Source: Lunularia cruciata
Taxonomy: Eukaryota; Streptophyta; Marchantiopsida; Lunulariales; Lunulariaceae
Length of the DNA stretch: 64,000 bases
NCBI GenBank assembly: GCA_948567375.1
Contig: OX419757.1
Span: 30,442,001 to 30,506,000, forward strand
Reading direction: 5' to 3'
Shown here: positions 44,343 through 54,357 of the stretch, one piece after another
How the letters are laid out: each line of letters starts with the position of its first letter
Numbering within the stretch: position 1 is the stretch's first letter
Translations under genes and position numbers: made by a program
The notes under the pieces: generated by a model
The model's input: the letters and a program-made list of their open reading frames with translations, nothing else
Database searches by the model: none
Told to the model about the DNA's origin: nothing

Positions 44343-45720
44343 TTTAAGATGCAACATCCTCGTTGTGCAATTGTTGCTCAAATGCTTGCACCAACACCGG
44401 TGCATATGCCAAATTGGCAGCGGGCTCCTAGGTTGCTTCATAGAGGGGGTAACCTTTCCATTGTACTAGATAGTACACCCGCGGATGACAAGTACCAAGC
44501 ATGCATTTTTGGAGAATCCGCTCCACTTCATATTCCTCTATGTCATCAATGAGTGTCGGACAAGGTCAAATGTCTTGTGTGGAATGACCCTGGCCTGATT
44601 GGGGAGCATATCTGCATAGTAGGGAGACATGGAACACTGGATGGATCTTCATGTGTGGTGGTAGCTCAAGGTGATAGGCCATAGCGCCGATGCGACGAAG
44701 AATCGAGAAAGGCCCAATAAAACGAGGTCTAAGCTTACGAGGTCCAACTAATGTGAGGTTGGTTGTTGATAGCCACACTTGATACCCAACATTGAACTCC
44801 ATGTGCCTAGAGTGTGCATCAGCATATTGCTTTTGTCAACTTTGTGCAATCTGTAATCTATGCTTGGCGCTCTCCACACCTTGTTGGATTCTAGAAACAA
44901 ATGTGTTGATGGCATCGACCTTGGTAGCCACTGGACGGATCTTCATCAAGCTAGAAGGTGTGAAGGGATGCTCACCATACATTAGGAAGAATGGAGTGAC
45001 CTGGGTGGATGCATTCACTGAATTTTTGTAAGCAAATTCCACCAATGGGAGTAGGGTGTCCCACCTCTCTTGCTCTTCTAAGGTGAAGCCGCGTAACATG
45101 TCTTCAATTGTGCGATTAGCCCGCTCTGTTTGGCCATCTGTTTGTGGGTGGTAAGCTATGGACATGGCCAACTTGGTTTTGAAGAAACCAAAGAGTGTTC
45201 ACCAAAAAAAACTGGTGAATTGGGTGCCTCTATCGGTGATGAGTACTCTAGACAAGCCATGGTGAGCAAAGACTGCATCTAAGTATAATTGAGCTAGTTG
45301 TGGTGTGGTCACCTCCTTGGTGGTAGGGCATACATGAATCATTTTGCTGAGCCGGTCCACAAAGACCACAATGGAGTCAAACCATGAGGTGGTCTTGGGT
45401 AATTCACAGACAAGATCCATACTCACTTGTTCCCAACGTTGGGTAGGTGTGGGGAGAGGTTGAAGGAGCACTGTAGGAGCTTGATTAGAAGCTTTGTTCT
45501 GTTGAAAAAGTAGGCAGTTACGCACATAGTCCATCACGTCATTGCTCATCTTGGGCCAATAATAATGGCGCTTGACTGGATCCAAGGTCTTGTCTACTCC
45601 GACATGAGCTGCAATGGCCAAATCATGACATTCTGCTAGAATGGTGGTGCATAATTCTGGGACATTTGGGATCCATAATCTTCCATCCCAAAAGGTAAGT
45701 CCTTGGGTGCTGGTGACACC
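44343..45720 (-). pseudogene. pol: B2 integrase with chromodomain
   Basis: Integrase pieces lie at about 45720-45199, 45171-44836 and 44802-44566. They carry the zinc-binding CHDLAIAAHVGVDKTL (second pair CX2F, a Cys lost), SMDLV, ITDRGTQF, and the Glu in DGQTERANRT. KLRPRFIGPFSIL follows. The TGA after STQDI, as in B1, precedes the chromodomain, where YLVQWKGY is intact but the next Trp codon (ATWEP) has become TAG. Confidence 0.9.
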
Positions 45721-47710
45721 TTTGGATGATTGTGCTTCTATAATCTGTGGATCAGTTTTTGTATCAGCTCGAATCTCTTGCCAGAATTTAGGATTAATCT
45801 TAACCTCTGCCACCAAGTTGTTTGCCATTGGCATGTGGGTGAATGCATCTGCAAGTTGCTTCTTACCTTCTACGTAGGTGATTGCCATGTTGAAGTGTTT
45901 TCACCACTCTGCTCACCAAATTTGGCGACGAGATAGATCCTTCTGCGTCTTGAGGTAGACTAGAGGTTTGTGGTCTATCTCTACTACAAATGCCTTCTCA
46001 CCCAAGTAGTGCTTCCAATGCTAGGTTCCTAGAACGATAGCCAGCTCTTCTTGTTTTGTGGTGTGGTAGTTTCTCTTTGTTGATAACAACTTTCAAGAGA
46101 AATATGCAGTTGGATGCCATCCGTCATGCCACTCTTGTTGTAGGGCTGCTCCTATTGCTACGCCTGATGCATCTATAGCCAACTTGATTGGACATTTTGG
46201 GTCATACCACTTCAAGATTGGTGCATGTAGCAAGGCGGCCTTCAATTCTTGAAAGGCCAACTCTTGTGTTGTTCCCCATGTCCACTTCTTTCCCTTGCCA
46301 AGTAGTGCCATTAAAGGCTGTGCAACCTTGGAGAAGTCCTTGACAAATCTACGATAGAATCTCGTCAACCCCAAGAAGCTCTTAAGTTGAGTCTAATCTT
46401 CTGGGGCACTCCATTTTGAATGACCTCTATTTTATTTGTCAATACTTGAATGCCCTTTGCACTTACTCTATGCCCCAAGTAGTCTACTTTGGACTTGCCA
46501 AACTCACACTTTGAGATTTTGGCGTACAATTGATTCTATCTTAGAATCTGGAGGACCTCTCGTAGATGTTGTTTGTATTTTGTCATTGTGCTACTATATA
46601 CTAAGATATCATCCAAGAAGATGATAAAAGACTTATCCAAGTATGGACAAAATATGTCATTCATTAGACTCATGAAAGTGGCAGGTGCATTGGTGAGGCT
46701 AAAATGCATCACAAGATACTCAAAGTGGCCATACTTGGTTTGAAAGGCAATTTTGTACACATCCTCCTCTGCAATTTGGATTTGATTATAACCGCTCTGC
46801 AAGTCCAGTTTAGTGAAGTATCTCGCTCCATGGAGTTGATCAAATAGGTCATCCATGCAAGGTAAGGGGTATTTGTTCTTCACTATTTGCTGATTGAGAT
46901 CCCGATAGTCAATGCACATGCACATTGTACCATCTTTCTTCTTCACAAACAAGACAGTGGCCCCATATGGTGATATGCTAGGTTGGATGAACCTTTTCTG
47001 CAGCATCTCCTCAATTTGAGTCTTACACTCCTCCAACTCATGAGGTGATAGGCGATATGGGGCCTTACAAGGAGGTGTCTTCCTCGGGAGTGTCTCAATT
47101 TTGTGATCTACTCGCCTTTTTGGTGGTAATCTTGAGGGTAGTTCATCGGGAAAAACATTTTGAAACTCATCCACCACATCCTTCAATTTCTCAAGAATTT
47201 GTCCATCGAGTTGTGCACTCTAGACTTCTCTTATTAGACCCATAAAACATCTATCGGTCTTATAGACCGTGGCCATCCCTATGACATATAGAGGCAGTTT
47301 TTGCCTATGTGATTTTTCTTTAACCCTAATGATTGACCATTGGTGGGTTCTCACTACTTTCTTCCTCCAATCCACCATAGGGTTGTACTACTCCATCCAT
47401 GGCATGCCTAAAATTGCATCATAATGAGCTAACTGTATCACTCGCCACTCAATTGCTTCCTGATATTCTCCTACATAGAGGGTTACTCATCAAGGTAATG
47501 ATTCAATCCTCTTTGTTTGCCCATTTGGTAACTCTACTTCTTCACTCCCATCTCTCTCTAGATCCATTCCCAATCTTATTGCAATAGAGCGAGACAAGAA
47601 ATTCTCTATTGCTCCTGGATCTTTTAATACTCTCACTTGATTACCTTCTAAGATTCCATTCACGACAATCAATTGTGAGGTTGCCTTTTGGAATCTTTGC
47701 ACATAATTCT
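45721..47710 (-). pseudogene. pol: B2 protease, reverse transcriptase and RNase H
   Basis: The protease (47702-47490) reads LKDPGAIENF where B1 has [10 protein letters not shown], so the Ser/Thr of the active-site triad is Pro and the enzyme would be dead. RT (47186-46536) keeps [28 protein letters not shown] and FLDDILVYS. Connection and RNase H start at 46374-46093 (FYRRFV, LAIDASG). AYFS-stop-KLL recurs at the same codon as in B1. The RNase H remainder is frame-broken, ending in the ADAFTHMP segment at about 45860. Confidence 0.92.
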
Positions 47711-47835
47711 TCTTCCTTCCCTTGCTTCTTTGCTTCCTTATTGAGCTTGTAAGGCCGTGAGGTACATTTACTGGCGATCTTTGTTTTCCAAAGTGATTTC
47801 CACCTCCTCCTCTTCAATGTGCCTCTCCATGTTGT

Positions 47836-48855
47836 TTAAAGATCGCCTATACAAGGCCAAGGGCCTCTAGGGAAACAAGTACAATAGTTGGTAGATATAT
47901 GCCCAATACGGCCACAATTGTAACAACGGCGTTGTTCTCCTTGAGTCCCTTCTCCTTGTGGGACTCCATCTCTTTGTTCTTCTACCCGTCCCCACTCCCC
48001 TTGAAGCGGTTGTGCTCCTCGATCCCGGAATCGAAGGTTGCCCAATTTCATCAGTACTGGTCCACCCATGTGTGGCATTTCTGCCCAATAATGTTGAGGT
48101 GGAACTACTCCTTCACCTCCACCTAATGCTCCTACTATTCTCTGTGCACAAGCAATGGCTTCAAATATTGTGCAAGGATTTTGCACCATGACTTCTTGGC
48201 AAATCCGCTCTTTCAACTCTTGTTTTAAATTGTCGAGAGCCTCTGTTGGACTCATGTTGGTAATTGCGACTTGTAGATCCAAAAATGCCTCCAAATACTC
48301 TTGTGTGTTATTCTTCTGTCTCAATCTCCATAGTCGGGTTTGAGCCATTTGCACAAAATCCACCGATTGGAAATTCTTCAGCAGTCCTTCTTGCATTGTT
48401 GTCCATGTGACCTCCCTTCTCTTTGCCAGCGTGGATCGTTCCCAAGCATCATACCATGTGAGGGCTTTATCTGTCAAGTATCTACATGCAAACATGCTTG
48501 TAGCATGCTTTGTGATCTCTGTTGAGAACAATCGGAAATATCGATTCATTCTCGAGATCCAATTTTCCACTACTCCCATCGTACGCTGCCCCTTGTAAGG
48601 CTCGATGTTGCAGGTCTTCTTCATCCGGAGTAGCAATGTGGCTTCATTGTTGATAGGGTTCATAGACACGTGTGCCTCTCCAAGTACTTCAGTCGTAGGT
48701 ACTGGGTTTTGAGATGGCTCTTCTTCTTGCATGGCTTGATTGTTCCTAAGGATCTGCACTTGACTTTGTAATGTCTCCATGGTCATCTTAATCTCTCGAA
48801 ATTCATTCAACATCCCTTGCATTCCTTGCACCAGCTCTTGCAATTGCAGATCCAT
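47836..48855 (-). CDS. gag: B2 gag, open
   Basis: An uninterrupted frame from the ATG at 48855 (MDLQLQELVQGMQGMLNE). It has an N-terminal coiled-coil-like segment, capsid region (VVENWISRMNRYFRLF, LTWYDAWERS) and a zinc knuckle at 47884-47925 reading CYNCGRIGHISTNYC, where the final Cys codon is Tyr and a Cys follows one residue later. About 339 residues. The 18 nt upstream stay in frame, but the ATG at 48855 matches the B1 start. The best preserved gag in the window. Confidence 0.88.
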   Translation of the reverse strand: MDLQLQELVQGMQGMLNEFREIKMTMETLQSQVQILRNNQAMQEEEPSQNPVPTTEVLGEAHVSMNPINNEATLLLRMKKTCNIEPYKGQRTMGVVENWISRMNRYFRLFSTEITKHATSMFACRYLTDKALTWYDAWERSTLAKRREVTWTTMQEGLLKNFQSVDFVQMAQTRLWRLRQKNNTQEYLEAFLDLQVAITNMSPTEALDNLKQELKERICQEVMVQNPCTIFEAIACAQRIVGALGGGEGVVPPQHYWAEMPHMGGPVLMKLGNLRFRDRGAQPLQGEWGRVEEQRDGVPQGEGTQGEQRRCYNCGRIGHISTNYCTCFPRGPWPCIGDL

Positions 48856-48888
48856 GGTTCCTGCAACACTCAATTGCTAATATCTACT

Positions 48889-49092
48889 TCAATATAGAGT
48901 CAATATAATCACTCTAGAAGGCGCACAAACTATCAGAACTAACCTTGGGACCTCAGAAGTTATCACTTGTTGATAATACTCCTCACCAAAATTCCTAACC
49001 ACAAAATCTCTAAACATCACTTTTGGCCTCACTACATAACGGATTTCTACTTGAGTGTTGAAAGGGAGAGGATTTGGGACATTCATATCCAT
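48889..49092 (-). CDS. B2 leader ORF L2, unknown
   Basis: 67 codons, orthologous position to 7461-7664. Starts MDMNVPNPLPF and keeps FGEEYYQQV. Its stop lies 33 nt upstream of the gag ATG. Confidence 0.6.
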   Translation of the reverse strand: MDMNVPNPLPFNTQVEIRYVVRPKVMFRDFVVRNFGEEYYQQVITSEVPRLVLIVCAPSRVIILTLY

Positions 49093-49096
49093 TTTA

Positions 49097-49318
49097 TCAT
49101 AAGAGAATGTAGATTGTCAAATCCCACTCTTTGTCATATATCACCACAGGTAGAATCACCGGGTTTGGTGAGTTCATCACTCTATCCATGAATTCTGCAC
49201 CAAAGAGATAAACTAGCGATACCCTCATCTGCTCACGCTGGATGTACATAACCTTGATGTGGAATGAGTTTGAGAATGGAAAGCTAGGTGCGGGAAATTT
49301 TCCTCTCGGTGCATCCAT
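49097..49318 (-). CDS. B2 leader ORF L1, unknown
   Basis: 73 codons, starts MDAPRGKFPAPSFPF and keeps FGAEFMDRVMNS and the same terminal residues and stop as B1. The L1 stop and L2 start are spaced exactly as in B1. Confidence 0.6.
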   Translation of the reverse strand: MDAPRGKFPAPSFPFSNSFHIKVMYIQREQMRVSLVYLFGAEFMDRVMNSPNPVILPVVIYDKEWDLTIYILL

Positions 49319-49445
49319 CCCATCCGCTCTCTAAAGTCCTTCCTAAGTCTAACAATTACTCTATGTTCTCCACCTCAAATTACTCAGTTTCAGTAGTTCG
49401 TGCTATTCCAAGAGGGGTGATCTACTCTCTTGGACTAAAACACTC

Positions 49446-49457
49446 GCTTTGATACCA
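49446..49457 (-). promoter_or_regulatory. B2 primer binding site (initiator tRNA-Met)
   Basis: The minus strand TGGTATCAAAGC differs from the canonical iMet site at one base and lies one base from the 5' LTR. Confidence 0.92.
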
Positions 49458-49458
49458 T

Positions 49459-50189
49459 TGTAATACTCCGAGGACAAGAGAAGAGAGAAAACACATATTG
49501 CACACTCAAACATTCGATGCCCCAAAGGAGCACCTTCTCTTTATTATATAGACAAAGAGGATCTCCTCCAAGGAAGCTCCACCATAGGATTAGGGACACA
49601 GATAGGTGACCTGTTAGCAAGCTCCACCCTTGGATTACTTACTTGGATGGGTGACATGTCTGGTCTAGGTCGTATTTGGTTGGTCAAACAAGCTTTGACA
49701 AGAGGGAATCTTTTAGGGAATCTTCTTGTAGGAATCTCAAAATCACGTAAGGTACCGTTAGAAAGCTCTCGACAAGACAAAACAGGAGGGGAGGCTAGCC
49801 CTCCTTCCATTGGGGAGGGAATCTGTACATTTTTGAGGCCTAATTCATCCGTTTAGGCCTCCAAAATTGCCTTCAAAGATTCGAGGCATATTTTGGTTCC
49901 TACTCTATTAGTAGAAGTCCCCTTTTGGTGATACCTCTTTCTGATCTGTTTAGTCCATCATGTGTAACATCCTTCTAGATGTTACCAAACCAATTCTCAC
50001 CTTTAAATCATATGTCTAGCTATTGGTTCTAAGGTTCTCAGGTCTATTTCGGTTTCTGCCTTATTAGTAGAAGTACTCTTTTGGTGATACTTCTATCTTA
50101 TCTACTTTGACCATCATGTATAACATCATTCTAGATGTTACCAAAATGAATTTCACATCTAGATCATATGGCTAGCTCTTGGTATTACA
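49459..50189 (-). repeat. B2 5' LTR
   Basis: 731 bp, TGTAATACTCCGAGG...TTGGTATTACA, with the minus-strand TATATAAT box at 49543-49550. Confidence 0.93.
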
Positions 50190-50690
50190 GTTATCCTATA
50201 CTCCCGCAAAACTGCATGAATCGTCTTGTCCCATTGATGTTTATCCCCCTCCATTTCTGCATCTTTGGCCAACATCATGCACAAGGTTTGATTGGTTCTC
50301 TCTTCCAAGCCATCTGTAATTTGGCTTATAGGATGTAGTTACTCTATGTGTGATAGAGAGCTTTAGTAATGCTTCCTATAAACTCTCTTTCTTTATCAAA
50401 AACTAACTCCAAAGGGCACTCAAACCTAGTGATAATGTGTTCATAAAAAATCTCTCAACTTCATCTTCATTCTTGTCCCTCGAGGGTCTTGCTTCAACCC
50501 ACTTGGTAAGATAGTCAGTAACTTCCACAATGTACCAATTAATCCTTGGGGTTCTATTGAGATGACCTACAAAATCAATTCCCCACTTTCACATGGTCCT
50601 AGCAATGGAATTGATATAAGTGGTGGAGTGGAAGTAGACTTTCTAGCAAAAGCTTGACAAACATGAAGTAAAAGCTTTCTAGAAAAAGCT
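50190..50690 (-). pseudogene. pol: A2 integrase, core part
   Basis: Right-hand half of the split A2 integrase, aligned with A1 1395-1900. It includes the region encoding HHWDK and the NQTL/catalytic Glu context (about 50260-50310). Heavily decayed; ends where an internal deletion joins the leader ORF. Confidence 0.75.
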
Positions 50691-50700
50691 TGTCATTTTA

Positions 50701-51087
50701 TTAGTCCATTACACTCATGTCCATTTGGAAGTCCTTCCATTCCACAAACCTCACACAACTCCTTGGTCTTAGACCTCCTTCCCCCAATTTTGGTGAAGAA
50801 GATCCAACATGCAATCCCAAGTCAATTAAGCCTCTCCTTCCCCTCAATCTCTTCCTCTCAAAACTCAATGAACATGAAGTGGTCTTATGTCTCTTCTCTT
50901 TATAAAATAGCAACTTAGAATCACTCTTTCTTCCAAATGATGTAAGTTTTTGAGTTCTCTCAACACTCTCTTCAAATTCTACTCTAAACTCTTCTTTCTT
51001 CAAATCAGCTATTATTGTCACCACAATCCCTTGGGGAACCTTACATAACCACAACTTCCACTCTTGATGGCCTTGCTGATTCTTCAC
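50701..51087 (-). pseudogene. A2 leader ORF X copy
   Basis: 128-codon frame homologous to A1 10724-11189: GHQEWKLWLCKVPQG, EFRVEFEESVERTQK, RGLIDLGLHVGSSSPKLG. The zinc knuckle is degraded (LLFYKEKRHKTTSC), and the CEVCG..GLP.GHE cluster lies in a neighbouring frame. Preservation of the same ORF in two A copies supports it as a real element gene. Confidence 0.6.
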
Positions 51088-51089
51088 AC

Positions 51090-51943
51090 GTTAAGATGAG
51101 TCTTAACACTCAAATATGCTTTTGGTCAAACTTACACTCCTCATTTATAATAGCTCAACCTTCTAGATATGCCAACCCTCTTCACAATGCCCATCAATTC
51201 TCCCACATGGTAGTTTTAAGTCCTTTGAAATTTTTCACACCTAATTATTATTGTAAGGCATCATCCCTTGCAAAACTTCAGCAGCCCTTTCTGTTAAGCC
51301 ATTTTGCATATGCACCTCTTCATTCAATACCCATCTTCCTAAATTTGGCCTAAAACTCCTTGACTTCAAAAATTCACAACTCTTTCTCTCTAAAAATGAT
51401 CACTCTTTTATTGTTGGCCCAAAAGGAAGCTTATCTACCATTGCATTTTCTTAGCAGTTCTCAAGGCATTTTAATATAAAAAGAGAGAAATGATGAACTC
51501 TACACAATTTTCTAAAGAGTATGCAGTTTTGAAGAGCAATTTACCCTACCAACTTCCAAACGTTCTAGTTAAGTGCATGTAGTGACTCTCATAGTAATTT
51601 TAAGTGTGCTAATTGAAGGATAATCAAATCTATCATCTATGAAAATTTCAAATCTAGATTTCAAACTTGAAATTTTACTTGAAATTCAAATAATTTTCAA
51701 TATTTGTGGTTCACCTCACAAAATCTCTCCAATTCCTCTCATGTGTAGAGTATGTATAATATCACCTCAAAAATATCATAATGAACTATAGTGGATATAT
51801 AAATGAATCTAATTTCTCTAATATAAGTTCAACCCTCTCCTTCCCTAGTGTTCTTTCTAAGTGAACTCTCATAGCCTCTTTTTATCTAATATAGAGTTGA
51901 ATGTGAAACGTTATCTTGCCTTCTATAGAGATGGAACCAAAAA
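51090..51943 (-). other. A2 untranslated leader and primer site remnant
   Basis: Non-coding, similar in organisation to 11190-12049. The minus strand next to the LTR reads TTTTTGGTTCCAT, a decayed tRNA-Asp-type primer site. Confidence 0.5.
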
Positions 51944-52335
51944 TGTGAACTAGCCTATCTTTCACTCAAGGTGAAATTCTGATGGCTATTAAGGTAACAC
52001 ACCATGAACTGAAAAGGTAAGGAACTCCAACTCCATTACACTCCTCCAAGATTCAAGTTATTGTTCACTAGAGAACTCAATGAGAGAGATAGCTGCAAAT
52101 AAAAGGATGATGAGTATCCCCTTCTCACTAATTTATACACTTGTGAAATAGTTACACACCAAAGTTGATAATTACCATTGTAACTCAAGGTACAAAGCAA
52201 AAAGTCATTTAAAGTCTAAAGGCATATCCAAACTTATAAGAATAATTCATCAAGCATATGGTCTTATCTTGACCTAACAACTAAGTCAAAAATTCCTTCA
52301 CATGGGCTATTTTTTGACTATAAAATAATTTGAAC
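51944..52335 (-). repeat. A2 5' LTR, truncated
   Basis: Matches the R/U5 half and part of U3 of the A LTR (compare 12050-12450). The match stops at about 52335, where C-family LTR sequence begins. Confidence 0.75.
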
Positions 52336-52918
52336 CACCTAGTGTTTGGATTTTAATGCCCTTGCACAAGTAGTGGTGTAAATCTTATAGTAGGAGCTCA
52401 ATCATTTTAACCATGGCATTTGAATATTTGGAGAGGGTTGGCAATTGGGCATAAAGGTATAGAGTGACACAGTGATAGATTTGATCAGTCCTCAGTACCA
52501 CACTTAACACAAAATAACAAATCAAGTACATTCAATTGCCAAAAAGACTCCTTTGGTGGCTTACCTTCCCAAAATGGTAGTACATGTCATTAAAGGCTTC
52601 ATGGCAAAGTGAACCATCACCTTTAAGGTAACTTTGGTTACAAGTAGATTTTAGAGTGATTTAGGATCTTTTTGGTTTATCATAGAGCGCCATAGTGAGT
52701 TGGCTTTACCCTTGTATTTGGAGTGATTTTGGCCCAAGAGGATAAATAATAAATAATAAATGAAAATAATAAATAATAAATGGCAAATAATAATAAAAAT
52801 TCACCTTGTGATACTTTCCTTTTACATTTAGTAATTTCAAACCCATATTTTTATGTGATTGACTTGTTCTTACTATTTTATTATTAGTATATTAAGATTG
52901 GGTTATTATAGTAATGTT
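52336..52918 (+). repeat. C-family LTR, 3' end portion
   Basis: The last 300 bp align with the end of the C1 LTR: GTGAACC(A/G)TCACCTTTA, CATAGAGC(G)CC/ACTAT and TTGG(C)CCAAGAGG words at 52610-52740 against 57430-57570. It ends near the decayed TTATTATAG (TTGTCACA in C1). RNase H follows at once, so gag to RT has been deleted, or this is another solo fragment. Confidence 0.65.
52738..52800 (+). repeat. AATAAT microsatellite
   Basis: ATAAATAATAAATAATAAAT-type repeats inside the C LTR tail, absent from the C1 copy. Confidence 0.85.
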
Positions 52919-54357
52919 ACTCAACTAGAAGAACAAGAACAAGAAAGATTATCTTGTGTAGTATTCCAATCAACAATTTTCCACAACCAATGAAAAATTA
53001 CACCACTATGGAATGGGAAGCATTAGGAATAGTAAACACCTATAAGAAGTTCTGCCATTATCTATTAGGTTAAAAATTTGTCATTCATGTAGACCACTAT
53101 GCATTGTAACATTTGGTGAAGAAGGCAAACTTCTCAAGACAAATCATGAAGTGGATATTGTTGTTACAAGAATTTTCCTACATTGTGGAGGTAAGGAAAG
53201 GAGCCCATCACAAGCAATGCTGATTTCTTGTTGAGGATCAAAATAGATGATCAGGCCAAAGATATTGACAATAATTTTCTAGACAAAGAAGTCTTCCAAG
53301 TTTTCACAACAAAGGTGAAGTGCTACTCAATGGGTTATAGGTACATTCATACTCTATAGTGCCTCAAAAGATGAACCTACAACAATGTCTTTACTCCATT
53401 CATACTCTATAGTGCTCCAAAGGGATGAACCTATAGTAATGAGTAATGGTCTTTCACAAATGGGATCCATACCAATTGAAGGGGAATGTCTTATTCAAGA
53501 TAAGGGTAGGCAAAGTTCTTTGGCACTTCTTGAATTGTACAAAGTAGGTAGAATGATACAAACAATACATGTTGAAATTGCAAGAGGACACTTTGCTTTG
53601 AAAAATGTATTGAAATTTTTTTTTGGAAATTGGTTTTTGGTGGCCAACCATGTATAAGGATGTACACGATTATGTCAAGATATGTGATTTGTGTGAACAA
53701 AAAATAAGACCAACATCCTTTATATAATAGCCCCTGAGGCCCATTAGCACCATTTAAAAAATGGGGGATAGATTTTGTGGGCCCAATAGAACATGTCACA
53801 AGAAAAACATGATAACTTCAAGTTTGTAGCAATTATGCTATAAAGGTGGTTGAGGCTAAAGCTACCCAAAAGGATGATGCTGACACTATTGTAGAGTTCT
53901 TCTTTTGCAATGTCATCTCTTGGTATGGATGCCCCTTAGACTGGTGAGTGATAGAGGAGTACATCTCCTAAGCAATCTAGTTGAGTCACTCACTAGGTGT
54001 AGCACATAATCAAGCATAAAAGAGCTACACCTTATAACCCAAAGGAAAATAGCTTGATAGAGAAGGCCAGTGGATTGTTATGTAAAATCCTCAAAAAAGT
54101 AATGGTGAATTATGCATAAGATTGGGATACCAAATTGGTGGTACCTTTGAGGGCTTGTCACACTATTGAGAAGATAACTACAAAGAAAACACCTTACTTT
54201 CTCATATATGGACTCCATCTCATTTTGCTTATTGAATTTGGAGTACCCACTTACCGACTCCTCTTAAAAGAACAAATATCAAAGGAGGAAAGTCAAACCA
54301 TATGGATAAAAAAACTAATGTTCTTGGAAGAGAAAAGGGAGGATTCCTGCGGATGCA
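52919..54357 (+). pseudogene. pol: C2 RNase H and integrase, first part
   Basis: Decayed plus-strand pol closely related to E: QLEEQEQERLSCVVFQ, MEWEALGIV, FCHYLLG, FVIHVDHYAL and WILLLQEFSYIV (RNase H). Integrase: GNW(F)WWPTMYKDVHDYVKICDLCEQK (zinc CX2C), GDRFCGP (first Asp region), LVSDRGVHLLSN (second Asp), and TTKKTPYFLIYGLHL near 54180. The frame is cut at 54357 by the C1 LTR and resumes at 57701. Confidence 0.82.

Larger units (their letters stand above)
43595..50189 (-). mobile_element. B2, chromovirus nested in A2
   Basis: A second, complete 6.6 kb copy of family B with LTRs of 736 and 731 bp, a perfect 5 bp duplication, primer site, both leader ORFs, gag, pol with chromodomain and polypurine tract. 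B1 and B2 share most of their sequence but differ by diagnostic changes in both LTRs (for example CACATATTG here against CACAAATTG). They are therefore separate insertions of related source copies, not a segmental duplication. Confidence 0.93.
42387..52335 (-). mobile_element. A2, family A element nested in A3 and split by B2
   Basis: 3' LTR 42387-43080, integrase in two parts (43081-43594 and 50190-50690), leader ORF X (50701-51087), leader, truncated 5' LTR (51944-52335). An internal deletion at about 50690 joins integrase directly to ORF X, removing gag, protease, RT and RNase H. It inserted into the A3 protease, cutting it at 42386. Confidence 0.82.

Noticed and set aside
2327-50189. Explaining B1 and B2 as one segmental duplication with their A hosts
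   Set aside because: Different target-site duplications (GCTAT, GTTAT), different positions within A pol and diagnostic LTR differences show separate insertions.
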